The notes under the pieces: generated by a model
Databases searched by the model: none
Told to the model about the DNA's origin: nothing
Seen by the model: the letters and a program-made list of their open reading frames with translations, nothing else
Position numbers and translations under genes: made by a program
Shown: piece after piece, positions 35,183-44,022 of the stretch
How the letters are laid out: every line of letters begins with the position of its first letter
Numbering within the stretch: the stretch's first letter is position 1
Source: CAIYRG01 sp964494505
GTDB taxonomy: Bacteria; Pseudomonadota; Alphaproteobacteria; Micropepsales; Micropepsaceae
Direction: 5' to 3'
NCBI GenBank assembly: GCA_964494505.1
Contig: CAZBRO010000012.1
Coordinates: 1 to 64,000 of the forward strand
Length of the DNA stretch: 64,000 nucleotides

Positions 35183-35222
35183 CGGCCGCCGCATTCGAGC
35201 GATGCGGCGGCCGTTTTATTTT
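35183..35222 (+). terminator. Rho-independent terminator after the cytochrome c gene
   Basis: CGGCCGCCGCAT (35183-35194) pairs perfectly with ATGCGGCGGCCG (35202-35213), loop TCGAGCG, followed by TTTTATTTT. Confidence 0.92.
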
Positions 35223-35243
35223 GCGGCGGGTAGAAGCTCCATC

Positions 35244-35672
35244 GTGACTTTGCATCTGATCAAACTCTGTGTCGGTGCGGACAGCATCGAGGACCTCGCC
35301 GCTTGGCAGAAAAAGCGCGCCGCCAAGCGCAAGAAGAAGGGCGGCGCGGGCGAGATCATGCACATCACGCGCATGACGCCCAAACGAGCCGAGGAATTGT
35401 TGAAAGGTGGCTCGCTTTATTGGGTGATCAAGGGCCAGATCGCCGTGCGCCAGAAGCTGTTGAAGCTGAAGCCCGTCGTGCGCGAAGGCGTGCCGCATTG
35501 CGCGCTTGTGCTGGACCGGAAGCTTGTTCCGACGGTTAGGCGTAGCCACCGCGCGTTTCAGGGCTGGCGCTATTTCGATCCCAAGGATGTGCCGCCCGAC
35601 CTCAAGGCGAGCGACAAGGCGACCCTTTCCGACGCGCTCCGGGCCGAACTGACAGATCTGGGTTTGTTATGA
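35244..35672 (+). CDS. DUF1489 family protein
   Basis: From GTG 35244 the product is 142 residues and starts MTLHLIKLCVGADSIEDLAAW, as is typical of DUF1489, an alphaproteobacterial family of unknown function. Conserved features seen are the RMTPKRAEELLKGGSLYWVIKG segment and FQGWRYFDPKDVPPDL. The upstream in-frame ATG at 35202 lies in the terminator hairpin of the preceding gene, so it is rejected. The stop lies four bases from the convergent panC stop. Confidence 0.88.
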   Translation: MTLHLIKLCVGADSIEDLAAWQKKRAAKRKKKGGAGEIMHITRMTPKRAEELLKGGSLYWVIKGQIAVRQKLLKLKPVVREGVPHCALVLDRKLVPTVRRSHRAFQGWRYFDPKDVPPDLKASDKATLSDALRAELTDLGLL

Positions 35673-35676
35673 CCGA

Positions 35677-36534
35677 TTACAGGGGAATGTTGTCGATCAG
35701 GCGCACGCCGCCGATCCGCGCCGCGGCGAGCACGCGCGCCGGTTTTGCCAAGTCCCGCACAGGCGTCAGCGTCTCCGCGTCCCGGATCGCGACGTAGTCC
35801 ACCCGGTCGAACCCCGCGCCCAAAAGGGCCGCGCCGCCTTGGGCTTCCGCTTCGGGAATGGCGATCCCCGCTTTCGCTGCTTCCGTCACCGACCGGAGCA
35901 CCCGGTTCAAATGTGCCGCCACGTCCCGCTGATCCGCCGTCAAATACGCATTGCGGGAAGAGAGCGCGAGCCCATCGCCTTCGCGGATCGTCGGAACGCC
36001 CACGATTTCCAGCGGCAGATCGAGGTCCTTCACCAACCGCTTCACCACCAGCAATTGCTGGTAATCCTTTTCCCCGAAGAACGCGAAATCGGGTGCGGCC
36101 TGCACCAACAGCTTGGCCACCACGGTCGCCACGCCCGAAAAGAAATGGGGGCGGAAATCGCTTTCCAGCCCCAGGCCCGGGCCTTCCACGTTCACCCTTG
36201 TGGCGAACCCGGGCGGGTAGATTTCCTTCACGTCGGGGGCATAGATGAGATCGGCGCCCCCTTCACCCTCCAGGAAGGCCCGGTCCCTGCCCATGTCGCG
36301 GGGATAGCGCGCGAAATCCTCATGGGGGGCAAATTGTGCGGGATTGACGAAAATACTGACCACGACTTTGTCGGCGCGCCTTTTGGCCTCTCCCACCAGG
36401 GCAAGATGGCCCTCATGCAGCGCACCCATTGTGGGCACAAGAGCCACCCGAGCACCCTTGTTCCGCCACAGGCGCACGCGCAACCGCAGCTCGACCGCAT
36501 TGGACGCGGTCTCTATCCGTTTCAAGGCATCCAT
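35677..36534 (-). CDS. panC: Pantothenate synthetase
   Basis: The 285-residue protein has the nucleotide-binding TMGALHEGHLALV (HxGH), NPAQFAPHEDFARYPR, and FGEKDYQQLLVVKRLVKDLDLP, followed by REGDGLALSSRNAYL, the KMSKS-equivalent loop. It joins pantoate and beta-alanine with ATP, a step in coenzyme A synthesis. It stands alone here, divergent from putA; panB is not in the window. Confidence 0.96.
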   Translation of the reverse strand: MDALKRIETASNAVELRLRVRLWRNKGARVALVPTMGALHEGHLALVGEAKRRADKVVVSIFVNPAQFAPHEDFARYPRDMGRDRAFLEGEGGADLIYAPDVKEIYPPGFATRVNVEGPGLGLESDFRPHFFSGVATVVAKLLVQAAPDFAFFGEKDYQQLLVVKRLVKDLDLPLEIVGVPTIREGDGLALSSRNAYLTADQRDVAAHLNRVLRSVTEAAKAGIAIPEAEAQGGAALLGAGFDRVDYVAIRDAETLTPVRDLAKPARVLAAARIGGVRLIDNIPL

Positions 36535-36621
36535 TGATCCAGATTAACGCGAGGCCGAGGGTTTAGGCTATGTTTACCCCACCTAGGGATCGGTTGTGAC
36601 TGCTCGATCGGAAAGACCGCA

Positions 36622-39600
36622 ATGGAAGATTTGCGTCAGGCGATTTCCGCCGCCTATCTCTCCGATGAGGATGCGCTTCTCGAAAGCCTGATTCAAAAGG
36701 CGAAGATGTCGCCTGCCGAGGAAACCGCGACGGACGTGCTTGCCCGGGACCTCGTCTCGCAGCTTCGCTCCCAGCGCCATAAGCGGACCGGCGTGGACGC
36801 TTTCACGCAGGAATATGCGCTCTCCAGCGAAGAGGGCGTGATGCTGATGTGCCTCGCCGAGGCGCTTCTGCGCGTGCCGGACGCGGAGACGCAGGACCGG
36901 CTGATCCGCGACAAGATCGCTGGCCGCTCCTGGGAACGGCATCTCGGCCACTCGGAATCCCTGTTCGTGAATGCCTCCACCTGGGCGCTGATGCTGTCGG
37001 GCCACCTCGTTGAGATCATGGATAGCCAGCGCTGGGATTTCGACGCCATCTGGCGCCGCCTCGTTGCGCGCATGGGCGAACCCGTGATCCGCCAGGCGAC
37101 TTTGAGCGCGGTGCGTCTGCTCGGCCGGCATTTCGTGCTCGGGCGCACCATCGAAGAAGCGCTTAAGGAAGCCAGGCCCTATGTCGAGCGGGGTTATCGT
37201 TTCTCCTTCGACATGCTGGGAGAGGCCGCTGTCACGCGCGCCGATGCAAGCCGCTACCTCGAACGCTATCGCGATGCGCTTAAGACGATCGCTCGGGGTT
37301 TCCCAACCAGGGGTGCGCCCCTGTTCGAACGTCCCGGCATTTCGGTGAAACTGACCGCTCTGCATCCGCGCTTCGATTATGTGCATCGCCACGACGTGAT
37401 CCTCGAACTGCTCCCGACGCTGACCCTGCTTCTGAAGGAGGCGCGCGAGGCGCAGTTGCCGGTCACCATCGATGCAGAGGAAGCCGAGCGGCTCGACCTT
37501 CTGCTGGATGTTTTCGAGGCTTTGGGTTCAGAGGAAGCGCTGAGAGGCTGGGACGGCCTCGGGATTGCGGTGCAGGCCTATCAGAAGCGTGCGCTTCCGG
37601 TGATCGCATGGCTGATCGATCTGGCGCGCCGGCAGAGGCGTATCGTTCCGGTGCGTCTCGTCAAAGGCGCGTATTGGGACAGCGAAATCAAGCGCGGGCA
37701 GGAACTCGGACTTTCCGATTATCCCGTATTCACGCGCAAGGCGGGCACCGATACGTCCTATCTCGCTTGTGCCCGTGCATTGCTGGCCGTGCCCGACCGC
37801 ATCTTCCCGCAATTTGCGACCCACAATGCGCACACATTGGCGTCCGTTCAGGCCTTTGCCGGCAAGAACCGCAAGTTCGAATTCCAGCGGCTGCATGGCA
37901 TGGGAGAAGCGCTCTACGAGCTGTACGAGGATGTCGTCCGCCCATCGCGCGCAGGGGCTGCCACCCGCATCTATGCGCCGGTCGGCAGCCATGAGGATTT
38001 GCTCGCCTATCTGGTGCGGCGCCTGCTCGAGAACGGCGCCAACACCTCCTTCGTCAACCGCCTCGCGAACGACCGGGCGCCGGTAGAAGGCATGATCGCC
38101 GATCCGGTGAAGCGGCTGATGGCTGCCGATCCCAAGCGCAATCCCCGCATCGCGAAGCCGGAAAACATCTTCCCCGGCCGGGTGAATTCGCGAGGGATTC
38201 TGCTGAGCGACCCGGCGGCCTCCAGCCGCATTCTCTCTGCCATGCGGCGCGCAATCGATGGCGGCGCTCCGACCTCCTACCCGATTGTCGGGGGCCTCGC
38301 GCGCGTGAGGCCGGCCGAACCCGTGCGCGATCCGTCCGACCGGCGGCGCGAAGTCGGGCTCGTGGGCGAGGCCGCCGACGAGGACGTCCGCGCCGCGCTC
38401 GAAACAGCGGCCGCCGCTCAAGCCGGGTGGGATCTCAAGGGCGGCGCAGAGCGTGCAGCGGTGCTCGAGCGGGCGGCCGATCTGTTCGAGGAGAACCGGG
38501 CGCTCCTGATGGCTCTGCTCGTGCGAGAGGCTGGGCGCACCGTTCCCAATGCACTCGGCGAGTTGCGCGAGGCGATCGATTTCCTGCGCTATTACGCGAG
38601 GCAAGCCCGCGCCGATTTCGAAGGTTCTTTTCCACAGCCCGGGGTAACGGGGGAAAGCAACTCTCTGGCGCTGCGCGGGCGCGGCGTGTTCGCCTGCATT
38701 GCGCCGTGGAATTTCCCGCTCTCCATTTTCACCGGTCAGGTGGCGGCAGCTCTCGCGGCTGGAAACAGCGTGCTGGCGAAGCCCGCCGAGCAGACGCCGT
38801 TGATCGCGGCCGCCGCCGTTCGGCTGCTGCATCAGGCCGGCGTTCCCGGCGAAGTCCTGCATCTGCTGCCGGGCGACGGCGCGCGAATCGGCAAGATCAT
38901 GCTCGGTGATGCGCGACTTGCCGGCGTCGCATTCACCGGCTCGACCGAGACGGCCCGGCTCATCAACCGGGCGCTCGCTGCACGCGACGGGGCGATCCCT
39001 ACGCTGATCGCCGAAACCGGCGGGCAGAACGCCATGATCGTCGATTCGACGGCGCTCCCCGAGCAGGTGGCGCGCGATGTGCTCTCATCCGCCTTCGACA
39101 GCGCGGGCCAGCGCTGCTCGGGCTTGCGCGTGCTGTTTCTTCAGGAAGACGTGGCCGAGCGGATGCTCGATCAGGTTCTGGGCGCGATGGACGAACTCAA
39201 GCTCGGCGATCCCTTTGATCTTCAGACCGATATTGGCCCTGTGATCGATGAGGAGGCACGCGCGAACCTCGCCACACATGCCGAGCGGATGACGAAGGAA
39301 GCGAATCTGCTCAAGAAGATGCCCCTCGATCGCGCATTGGCGGACGGCGTTTTCTTTCCGCCTCACGTCTTTGCGATTCCATCCATGAACATGCTCACGC
39401 GCGAAGTGTTCGGCCCCATTCTGCACGTCGTGCGCTTCGAAGGCGGCCGGCTGGATCGGGTCTGCGATGCCATCAACGGAAGCGGTTATGGCCTGACGCT
39501 CGGCGTGCACAGCCGTATCGACGAAACCGCCGACTATGTGCGCGACCATGTGCGGGTCGGAAACATCTACGTCAACCGCAACCAGATCGGCGCGGTGGTA

Positions 39601-39756
39601 GAGTCGCAGCCCTTTGGCGGTGAAGGCTTGTCGGGAACGGGTCCGAAAGCCGGGGGCCCGCATTATCTGGCTCGCTTCGCGGTCGAGCGCGCATTCAGTG
39701 TGAACACGGCAGCGGCGGGCGGCAATGCAAACCTGCTCACATTGGACGAAGCCTAG
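36622..39756 (+). CDS. putA: Bifunctional proline dehydrogenase/glutamate-semialdehyde dehydrogenase
   Basis: The 1044-residue protein has an N-terminal FAD-dependent proline dehydrogenase barrel (about residues 150-470; RGYRFSFDMLGEAAVT, GISVKLTALHPRF, VRLVKGAYWDSEIK, and the RLHGMGEALY loop). An aldehyde dehydrogenase domain follows (about 510-1015), with the catalytic Glu in IAETGGQNAMIVD and Cys in SAGQRCSGLRVLF. It oxidises proline to glutamate, channelling the intermediate. The ribbon-helix-helix repressor domain of E. coli PutA is absent, so this form is an enzyme only. Confidence 0.96.
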   Translation: MEDLRQAISAAYLSDEDALLESLIQKAKMSPAEETATDVLARDLVSQLRSQRHKRTGVDAFTQEYALSSEEGVMLMCLAEALLRVPDAETQDRLIRDKIAGRSWERHLGHSESLFVNASTWALMLSGHLVEIMDSQRWDFDAIWRRLVARMGEPVIRQATLSAVRLLGRHFVLGRTIEEALKEARPYVERGYRFSFDMLGEAAVTRADASRYLERYRDALKTIARGFPTRGAPLFERPGISVKLTALHPRFDYVHRHDVILELLPTLTLLLKEAREAQLPVTIDAEEAERLDLLLDVFEALGSEEALRGWDGLGIAVQAYQKRALPVIAWLIDLARRQRRIVPVRLVKGAYWDSEIKRGQELGLSDYPVFTRKAGTDTSYLACARALLAVPDRIFPQFATHNAHTLASVQAFAGKNRKFEFQRLHGMGEALYELYEDVVRPSRAGAATRIYAPVGSHEDLLAYLVRRLLENGANTSFVNRLANDRAPVEGMIADPVKRLMAADPKRNPRIAKPENIFPGRVNSRGILLSDPAASSRILSAMRRAIDGGAPTSYPIVGGLARVRPAEPVRDPSDRRREVGLVGEAADEDVRAALETAAAAQAGWDLKGGAERAAVLERAADLFEENRALLMALLVREAGRTVPNALGELREAIDFLRYYARQARADFEGSFPQPGVTGESNSLALRGRGVFACIAPWNFPLSIFTGQVAAALAAGNSVLAKPAEQTPLIAAAAVRLLHQAGVPGEVLHLLPGDGARIGKIMLGDARLAGVAFTGSTETARLINRALAARDGAIPTLIAETGGQNAMIVDSTALPEQVARDVLSSAFDSAGQRCSGLRVLFLQEDVAERMLDQVLGAMDELKLGDPFDLQTDIGPVIDEEARANLATHAERMTKEANLLKKMPLDRALADGVFFPPHVFAIPSMNMLTREVFGPILHVVRFEGGRLDRVCDAINGSGYGLTLGVHSRIDETADYVRDHVRVGNIYVNRNQIGAVVESQPFGGEGLSGTGPKAGGPHYLARFAVERAFSVNTAAAGGNANLLTLDEA

Positions 39757-39821
39757 CGCGCAATCCGGCCGAGCTTTCCCGTAGGATGGCGTCAGTGGGC
39801 GCGATTCGGGGGAGCCGGGCC

Positions 39822-40700
39822 ATGAGCATGAGCGTGGAATTGAACAGGGTTGCAGCGCCGGCGGAGGTAAATGTCCCGCCGAGGCGCACCCATGTCATCG
39901 TCTTCGGCAACGAGAAAGGCGGGACCGGCAAGACCACGACCGCGATGCATATCGCAGCCGCGCTGTTGCGGCTGGGCAAAGTGGTTTCGGCCATAGATCT
40001 CGATGGGAGGCAACGGACGTTTGCGCGCTACATCGAGAACCGGCGGGCTTTCGCCGAGCGTAGTGGCCACGCGCTGCCTGTGCCGGAGGTGCAGGTGGTC
40101 GAGCGCGCCAAGCCCGGCATCGATGCGGCGGCCGATGAAGGCGCGCGCCTTGGCGAGGCGCTTGCGCGCGCGAAAGACGGCGCCGACTTCGTCATCATCG
40201 ACACACCGGGCAACGACACCACGCTGTCGCGGCTCGGCCATGCCGCCGCGGACACGCTGGTCACGCCCATGAACGACAGCTTCCTCGATTTCGATCTGCT
40301 GGCGAAACTCGATCCCGACAGCCTCGAAATCAAAGGTCCGAGCCTTTATTCCGAGTTCGTCTGGGATTGCCGCAAGCGCCGCCTGATCGCCTCTCGTGCC
40401 AATCTCGACTGGGTGGTGATGCGAAACCGTGTCTCCTCGACGGAGGCACGCAACAAACGCAAGGTCGCCACCGCCGTTGAGCGCGTCTCCTCCCGAATCG
40501 GTTGCCGCGTGGCGCCGGGGTTTTCGGAGCGTGTGATCTTCCGCGAGTTGTTCCCCTTGGGGCTGACGATGATGGATCTGCCCGTGCCCGGGCTTGCCAT
40601 GTCGCTCACCATGTCCCATATCGCGGCGCGGCAGGAAGTGCGCGAGCTCCTCGCGGCGCTCAATCTGCCGGGAATGGATAAGGCGGCCGGTACCGCCTGA
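39822..40700 (+). CDS. mipZ: Division-plane positioning ATPase MipZ
   Basis: From ATG 39822 (after GGGGGAG) the product is 292 residues. It has the deviant Walker A FGNEKGGTGKTTTAMHIA, DLDGRQRTFARYIENR, the switch II IIDTPGNDTTLSRLGH and the MipZ-type SEFVWDCRKRRL segment. MipZ binds ParB near the origin and blocks FtsZ polymerisation there, placing the division site at midcell. It is diagnostic of alphaproteobacteria. Upstream ATG 39786 lacks a ribosome-binding site. A J-domain gene follows after 15 bases. Confidence 0.93.
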   Translation: MSMSVELNRVAAPAEVNVPPRRTHVIVFGNEKGGTGKTTTAMHIAAALLRLGKVVSAIDLDGRQRTFARYIENRRAFAERSGHALPVPEVQVVERAKPGIDAAADEGARLGEALARAKDGADFVIIDTPGNDTTLSRLGHAAADTLVTPMNDSFLDFDLLAKLDPDSLEIKGPSLYSEFVWDCRKRRLIASRANLDWVVMRNRVSSTEARNKRKVATAVERVSSRIGCRVAPGFSERVIFRELFPLGLTMMDLPVPGLAMSLTMSHIAARQEVRELLAALNLPGMDKAAGTA

Positions 40701-40715
40701 ACCGGACGAAATTCG

Positions 40716-41195
40716 ATGCCCGCTTTGGTTGCCGGCGTTGTGCTGCTCGGCCTGCTGCTGTTGCTGGCGCGGGGCTATACGGGCGTGCACCCACGCAATC
40801 TTGCCCGGGGATTCCGGCTGTCGGGCGGCGTGCTGCTGGCGCTCGTAACGGTGGCGTTGATCCTTATGCGGGAGTTGCCCCTGGCGTTATTGGCAGCCGG
40901 AGGCGCCTGGTATTTGCTGCTCGGTTCGCCGCCGCCTTGGCAGCGCGGATTTCCGGGTGCCGGAGGGGCGGGGCAGGGTCCCAATCAAGCCGGGGGGCGC
41001 GCGCAGCCGCCGCGTTCAAGCGCCATGTCACGGAGCGAAGCGCTGAGTGTGCTCGGCCTGAAGGAAGGGGCCAGCGAGGAGGAGATTCGGGCGGCCCACA
41101 AGCGGCTGATCGTTCAGACGCATCCCGACAAGGGCGGGACGAATTATCTCGCCGCCAAGATCAACGAAGCCAAGGATGTGCTGCTCCGGCGTTAG
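40716..41195 (+). CDS. Membrane-anchored J-domain protein (Tim14-like)
   Basis: The 159-residue protein has two hydrophobic N-terminal segments (residues 2-19 and about 35-68). A Gly/Pro-rich linker follows, then a C-terminal J domain with SEALSVLGLKEGASEEEIRAAHKRLIVQTHPDKGGTNYLAAKINEAKD, including the HPD motif that stimulates DnaK-type ATPases. The order, membrane anchor then C-terminal J domain, resembles mitochondrial Tim14/Pam18 and alphaproteobacterial relatives. It likely recruits DnaK to the inner membrane. Its stop overlaps the stop of the convergent carboxypeptidase gene by two bases. Confidence 0.87.
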   Translation: MPALVAGVVLLGLLLLLARGYTGVHPRNLARGFRLSGGVLLALVTVALILMRELPLALLAAGGAWYLLLGSPPPWQRGFPGAGGAGQGPNQAGGRAQPPRSSAMSRSEALSVLGLKEGASEEEIRAAHKRLIVQTHPDKGGTNYLAAKINEAKDVLLRR

Positions 41196-42754
41196 CTCGC
41201 GTCGGCAACCGCGGCAAAGCAGCTCTGGCCCCGCTTCACCATGCGCTTGCAGATGTCGCGGGCTTGATCCTCCGCGAACATGCCGACGCGCGCCCGGTAC
41301 ATGATGCGGCCATTCGCGGTCGTGAACGGCACGATGAGCGCTTGGGCCTCGCCTACTATATCGCCGCCCCGCTTCAGGAATGCCGCAAGCCTCGTCTGGG
41401 CCAGCGTTTCGCTCGCAAAAGCGCCGACCTGGACGGCCCAGCGCTTGACGAGGCCCTGCTTGACGGCTGGAGGATCGAGGGCCGGAGCCGCGCCGCCGCT
41501 GTCGCCCTGTGCGACTTGAGCCGAATTGTCTGCGAGCGCCAGGGATTGGGTCGGACCGATGCGCGGTGCCGGATTCTTTTCGATGCCGGTTTCATGGTTA
41601 AGCGACGGCGCCAGTCCCGCGGTCTGAACGGCCGGCTCCAGAATGGGCGCAACGGCCGGACCGGTCCCTGCTGGCGCGAACGCGATAGCCGGCCCCGCCT
41701 TGGCGCTCGCCATCAGAACCGGAGCGGCGTTACGGGATTTGGAGCCCGGCTTCGCATCGAGTGCGGCCAGCATCAGCGATTCGTCTTGACCTGGATCGAC
41801 GCGGAAAAGGTCGCCTTCAGGACCGCGGCCGCCCTTCCAAGGAACATTCGCCTCGGCGAGATAGGTGGGATTCTGCTTCTCGACGTTGAAGACCGCCGTC
41901 AGCAGCCGCATCATCTCGCGGTCCCGCACGGCCGCCGTCGGGCCGCCCAACACCACGCCGATGACGTGCCGGTTGTCGCGCACGGCCGAAGTCACGAGAT
42001 TGAAGCCGGAAAGCTGCGTATAGCCGGTCTTGATTCCGTCCGTGCCATCGAAGGCTGCGAGCAGATTGTCGTGATTGCCGTAGGCCCGGCCATTATAGGT
42101 GAACGAAGGCACGGAGAAATAATGGAAATATTGCGGGAAATCGTAGGCCAAATGGCGCGCGAGAATGGCCATGTCGCGCGCTGTGGTGAGCTGCTGCAGA
42201 TCGGGCAAACCCGACGCGTTGTGGAAATTGGTGTGCATCATGCCGAACTGATGGGCCTTGTCGGTCATCATGTGCGCGAAGGCTTCTTCGCTGCCGTCGC
42301 CGAGCGTTTCGGCGATCACCACGGCCACATCGTTGGCTGACAGCACCGTGATCGCCTTGATCGCGAGATCGACCGGGATGGCGGCGCCCGCGCCCATCGC
42401 GAGCTTGGTCGGCTCCTGCTCGGACGCATGGACGGATGTGATCATGGGCGTGTCCAGCTTGATCGTGCCTTTTTCCAGGGCCTCGAACAGCAGATACAGC
42501 GTCATCATCTTGGTGAGAGACGCCGGGTAGCGGATGGCGTCGGGATTGCGATCGTAAAGCACTTTGCCGGTGGCGCCATCGACGACGATTGCTGCGTCCT
42601 TTTCCGGCGAGGGCAGCAGCGGCTTGATCGCCCGGCTAACTTTTTTCTGCGGTGCATCGGCGCCCGAAGAGGCCGACGCCGCCGCCGGGAGGAGCATCAT
42701 CAGAGCCGTCAGGCACGCCAGCAATCCAGACCTGATTCGACTCTCTTTCCTCAT
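41192..42754 (-). CDS. D-alanyl-D-alanine carboxypeptidase with SPOR domain (DacA-like)
   Basis: From ATG 42754 the product is 520 residues, with a signal peptide (RSGLLACLTALMMLLPAAASA). The penicillin-binding catalytic motifs are visible: SLTK (SxxK), SAND (SxN) and KTG in DGIKTGYTQLSGFN. After an Ala/Pro-rich linker, a SPOR domain ends the protein (RWAVQVGAFASETLAQTRLAAFLKRGG, about residues 435-520), which would bind denuded glycan strands at the septum. It trims the D-Ala from peptidoglycan stem peptides. The open frame runs 26 codons further upstream without support. Confidence 0.93.
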   Translation of the reverse strand: MRKESRIRSGLLACLTALMMLLPAAASASSGADAPQKKVSRAIKPLLPSPEKDAAIVVDGATGKVLYDRNPDAIRYPASLTKMMTLYLLFEALEKGTIKLDTPMITSVHASEQEPTKLAMGAGAAIPVDLAIKAITVLSANDVAVVIAETLGDGSEEAFAHMMTDKAHQFGMMHTNFHNASGLPDLQQLTTARDMAILARHLAYDFPQYFHYFSVPSFTYNGRAYGNHDNLLAAFDGTDGIKTGYTQLSGFNLVTSAVRDNRHVIGVVLGGPTAAVRDREMMRLLTAVFNVEKQNPTYLAEANVPWKGGRGPEGDLFRVDPGQDESLMLAALDAKPGSKSRNAAPVLMASAKAGPAIAFAPAGTGPAVAPILEPAVQTAGLAPSLNHETGIEKNPAPRIGPTQSLALADNSAQVAQGDSGGAAPALDPPAVKQGLVKRWAVQVGAFASETLAQTRLAAFLKRGGDIVGEAQALIVPFTTANGRIMYRARVGMFAEDQARDICKRMVKRGQSCFAAVADAS

Positions 42755-42951
42755 TACTCGTTCCCTTCGGCTCGGGATGCGTAAACCAGGCGCGAAATGA
42801 GACCAAATTGTGTCGGATCGCGCAAGGCCCAAGCTCCTAAGCTAAGCGACTGTTCAACAAAACGGGGTTAACGGCCCTCGGCGGGAATCAGTATACTGTC
42901 CTTAGTTCCTGATTCTAATCAAAAATTTCTTCACAATCCAGTCAGTTCTTG

Positions 42952-43017
42952 TGCACTGCAGCATTTTCACTTGACAATGGCAGTCGACTCCTCACATATG
43001 GGCAATGCTGCAGTGCA
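42952..43017 (+). promoter_or_regulatory. Phasin promoter flanked by a perfect inverted operator pair (likely PhaR sites)
   Basis: TGCACTGCAGCATT (42952-42965) and AATGCTGCAGTGCA (43004-43017) are exact reverse complements, 38 bases apart. Between them is a TTGACA -35 box (42971-42976) and a candidate -10 near 42994-43000 (ACATATG). CTGCAG-centred sites with TGC repeats are the kind bound by PhaR, the repressor of phasin genes in PHB-storing bacteria. The two sites bracket the promoter, which suits repression by blocking or looping. PhaR binding is inferred. Confidence 0.75.
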
Positions 43018-43041
43018 GCATAAAACCCCAGCGAGGAACAG

Positions 43042-43482
43042 ATGGCCACCAAGAAAACCACTACCCCGGGCGCGGAGTCCATCGAGACCGCGCTCCATAA
43101 CGGCACCGAAGCCATGAAAGAAGGCTTCGAAAAGGCCGTGAAGGGCTATGACCAGTTCATTACCTTTGGCCGGGACAATGCCGAAGCCATGTTGAAGTGC
43201 ATGAACGCCGCAGGCAAGGGCATCGAGACGTTCAACAGCGAAGTCTTTGCCTATGCCCGCAAATCCGCCGAGGAAGGCGTGACGGTCACCAAGGCCGTGC
43301 TGGCCTCCCGATCGGTCGAGGAAGCGTTCCAGTTGCAGAGCGAGTTCAGCAGGACCCTGTTCGAGACCTATGTCGATCAGCTTGCGAAGTTCGGCGACAT
43401 GGCGCTCGCCACCGCAAGGCACACCGCCGAGCCCATCCAGGCCCGCGCATCGGCCTTTGCGGAACTTGTGCGCGTCGCGTAA
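43042..43482 (+). CDS. phaP: Phasin family protein
   Basis: The 146-residue protein is mostly helical and matches the phasin pattern: MKEGFEKAVKGYDQFITFGRDNAEAMLKCMNAAGKGIETFNSEVFAYARKSAEEGVTVTKAVLASRSVEEAFQLQSEFSRTLFETYVDQLAKF. Phasins coat polyhydroxyalkanoate granules. Its presence with a PhaR-like promoter implies the organism stores PHB. GCGAGGAAC precedes the ATG. A strong terminator follows. Confidence 0.93.
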   Translation: MATKKTTTPGAESIETALHNGTEAMKEGFEKAVKGYDQFITFGRDNAEAMLKCMNAAGKGIETFNSEVFAYARKSAEEGVTVTKAVLASRSVEEAFQLQSEFSRTLFETYVDQLAKFGDMALATARHTAEPIQARASAFAELVRVA

Positions 43483-43511
43483 CGCTTGCACGGCATTTTT
43501 CCGGTGAATAA

Positions 43512-43554
43512 GCGCGAGGCCTCGGACGACCGTTCGGGGCCTTTCGCTTTTTTT
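43512..43554 (+). terminator. Rho-independent terminator of the phasin gene
   Basis: A 16-pair stem with one mismatch and some G-T pairs (43512-43527 with 43532-43547), loop GACC, is followed by seven Ts (43548-43554). Confidence 0.9.
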
Positions 43555-43663
43555 GCGGCGCACGTAACCTTATCTTGGTTGCCAACGTCTTATTTGTGCC
43601 ACTCCGGTGGCTTTAGGCTTGAGGTCGATGCGCGAAGGCCAGGTCGGAATCGTTTTTCACCCT

Positions 43664-44014
43664 ATGAGTGCGGGTCCCACGCGTGGGCCCGGACAGGGCG
43701 ACGATTCGGGAGACCGCGGTCTGGGTACGGGCATCGTCACCAAGACGCGGCCCAAGACCAAAAAGCCGTCGCTCTACAAGGTCCTCATCCTCAACGACGA
43801 TTACACCCCGATGGAATTCGTGGTGCATGTGCTGGAGCGGTTCTTCGCCAAATCCCGCGAGGAGGCCGTCCAGATCATGCTGCATGTCCACCGGCACGGG
43901 GTCGGGATCTGCGGCGTTTACACCTTCGAAGTGGCCGAGACGAAAGTGGCCCAGGTGATCGAATTGGCGCGCCGCCACCAACATCCGCTACAATGCACCA
44001 TGGAGAAAGAGTAG
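43664..44014 (+). CDS. clpS: ClpAP adaptor ClpS
   Basis: From ATG 43664 the product is 116 residues. After a disordered start it reads VTKTRPKTKKPSLYKVLILNDDYTPMEFVVHVLERFF, then MLHVHRHGVGICGVYTFEVAETK, the N-degron pocket region of ClpS. ClpS delivers proteins with bulky N-terminal residues to ClpAP. ATG 43628 and GTG 43607 are in-frame alternatives, but 43664 gives the usual distance to the core. clpA starts nine bases after the stop, so the adaptor and its unfoldase are co-transcribed. Confidence 0.95.
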   Translation: MSAGPTRGPGQGDDSGDRGLGTGIVTKTRPKTKKPSLYKVLILNDDYTPMEFVVHVLERFFAKSREEAVQIMLHVHRHGVGICGVYTFEVAETKVAQVIELARRHQHPLQCTMEKE

Positions 44015-44022
44015 TCCGGTAG

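Noticed and set aside
37528..38862. 444-codon minus-strand open frame opposite putA
   Set aside because: Shadow of a conserved GC-rich gene; low-complexity Arg/Gly/His composition and no family match.
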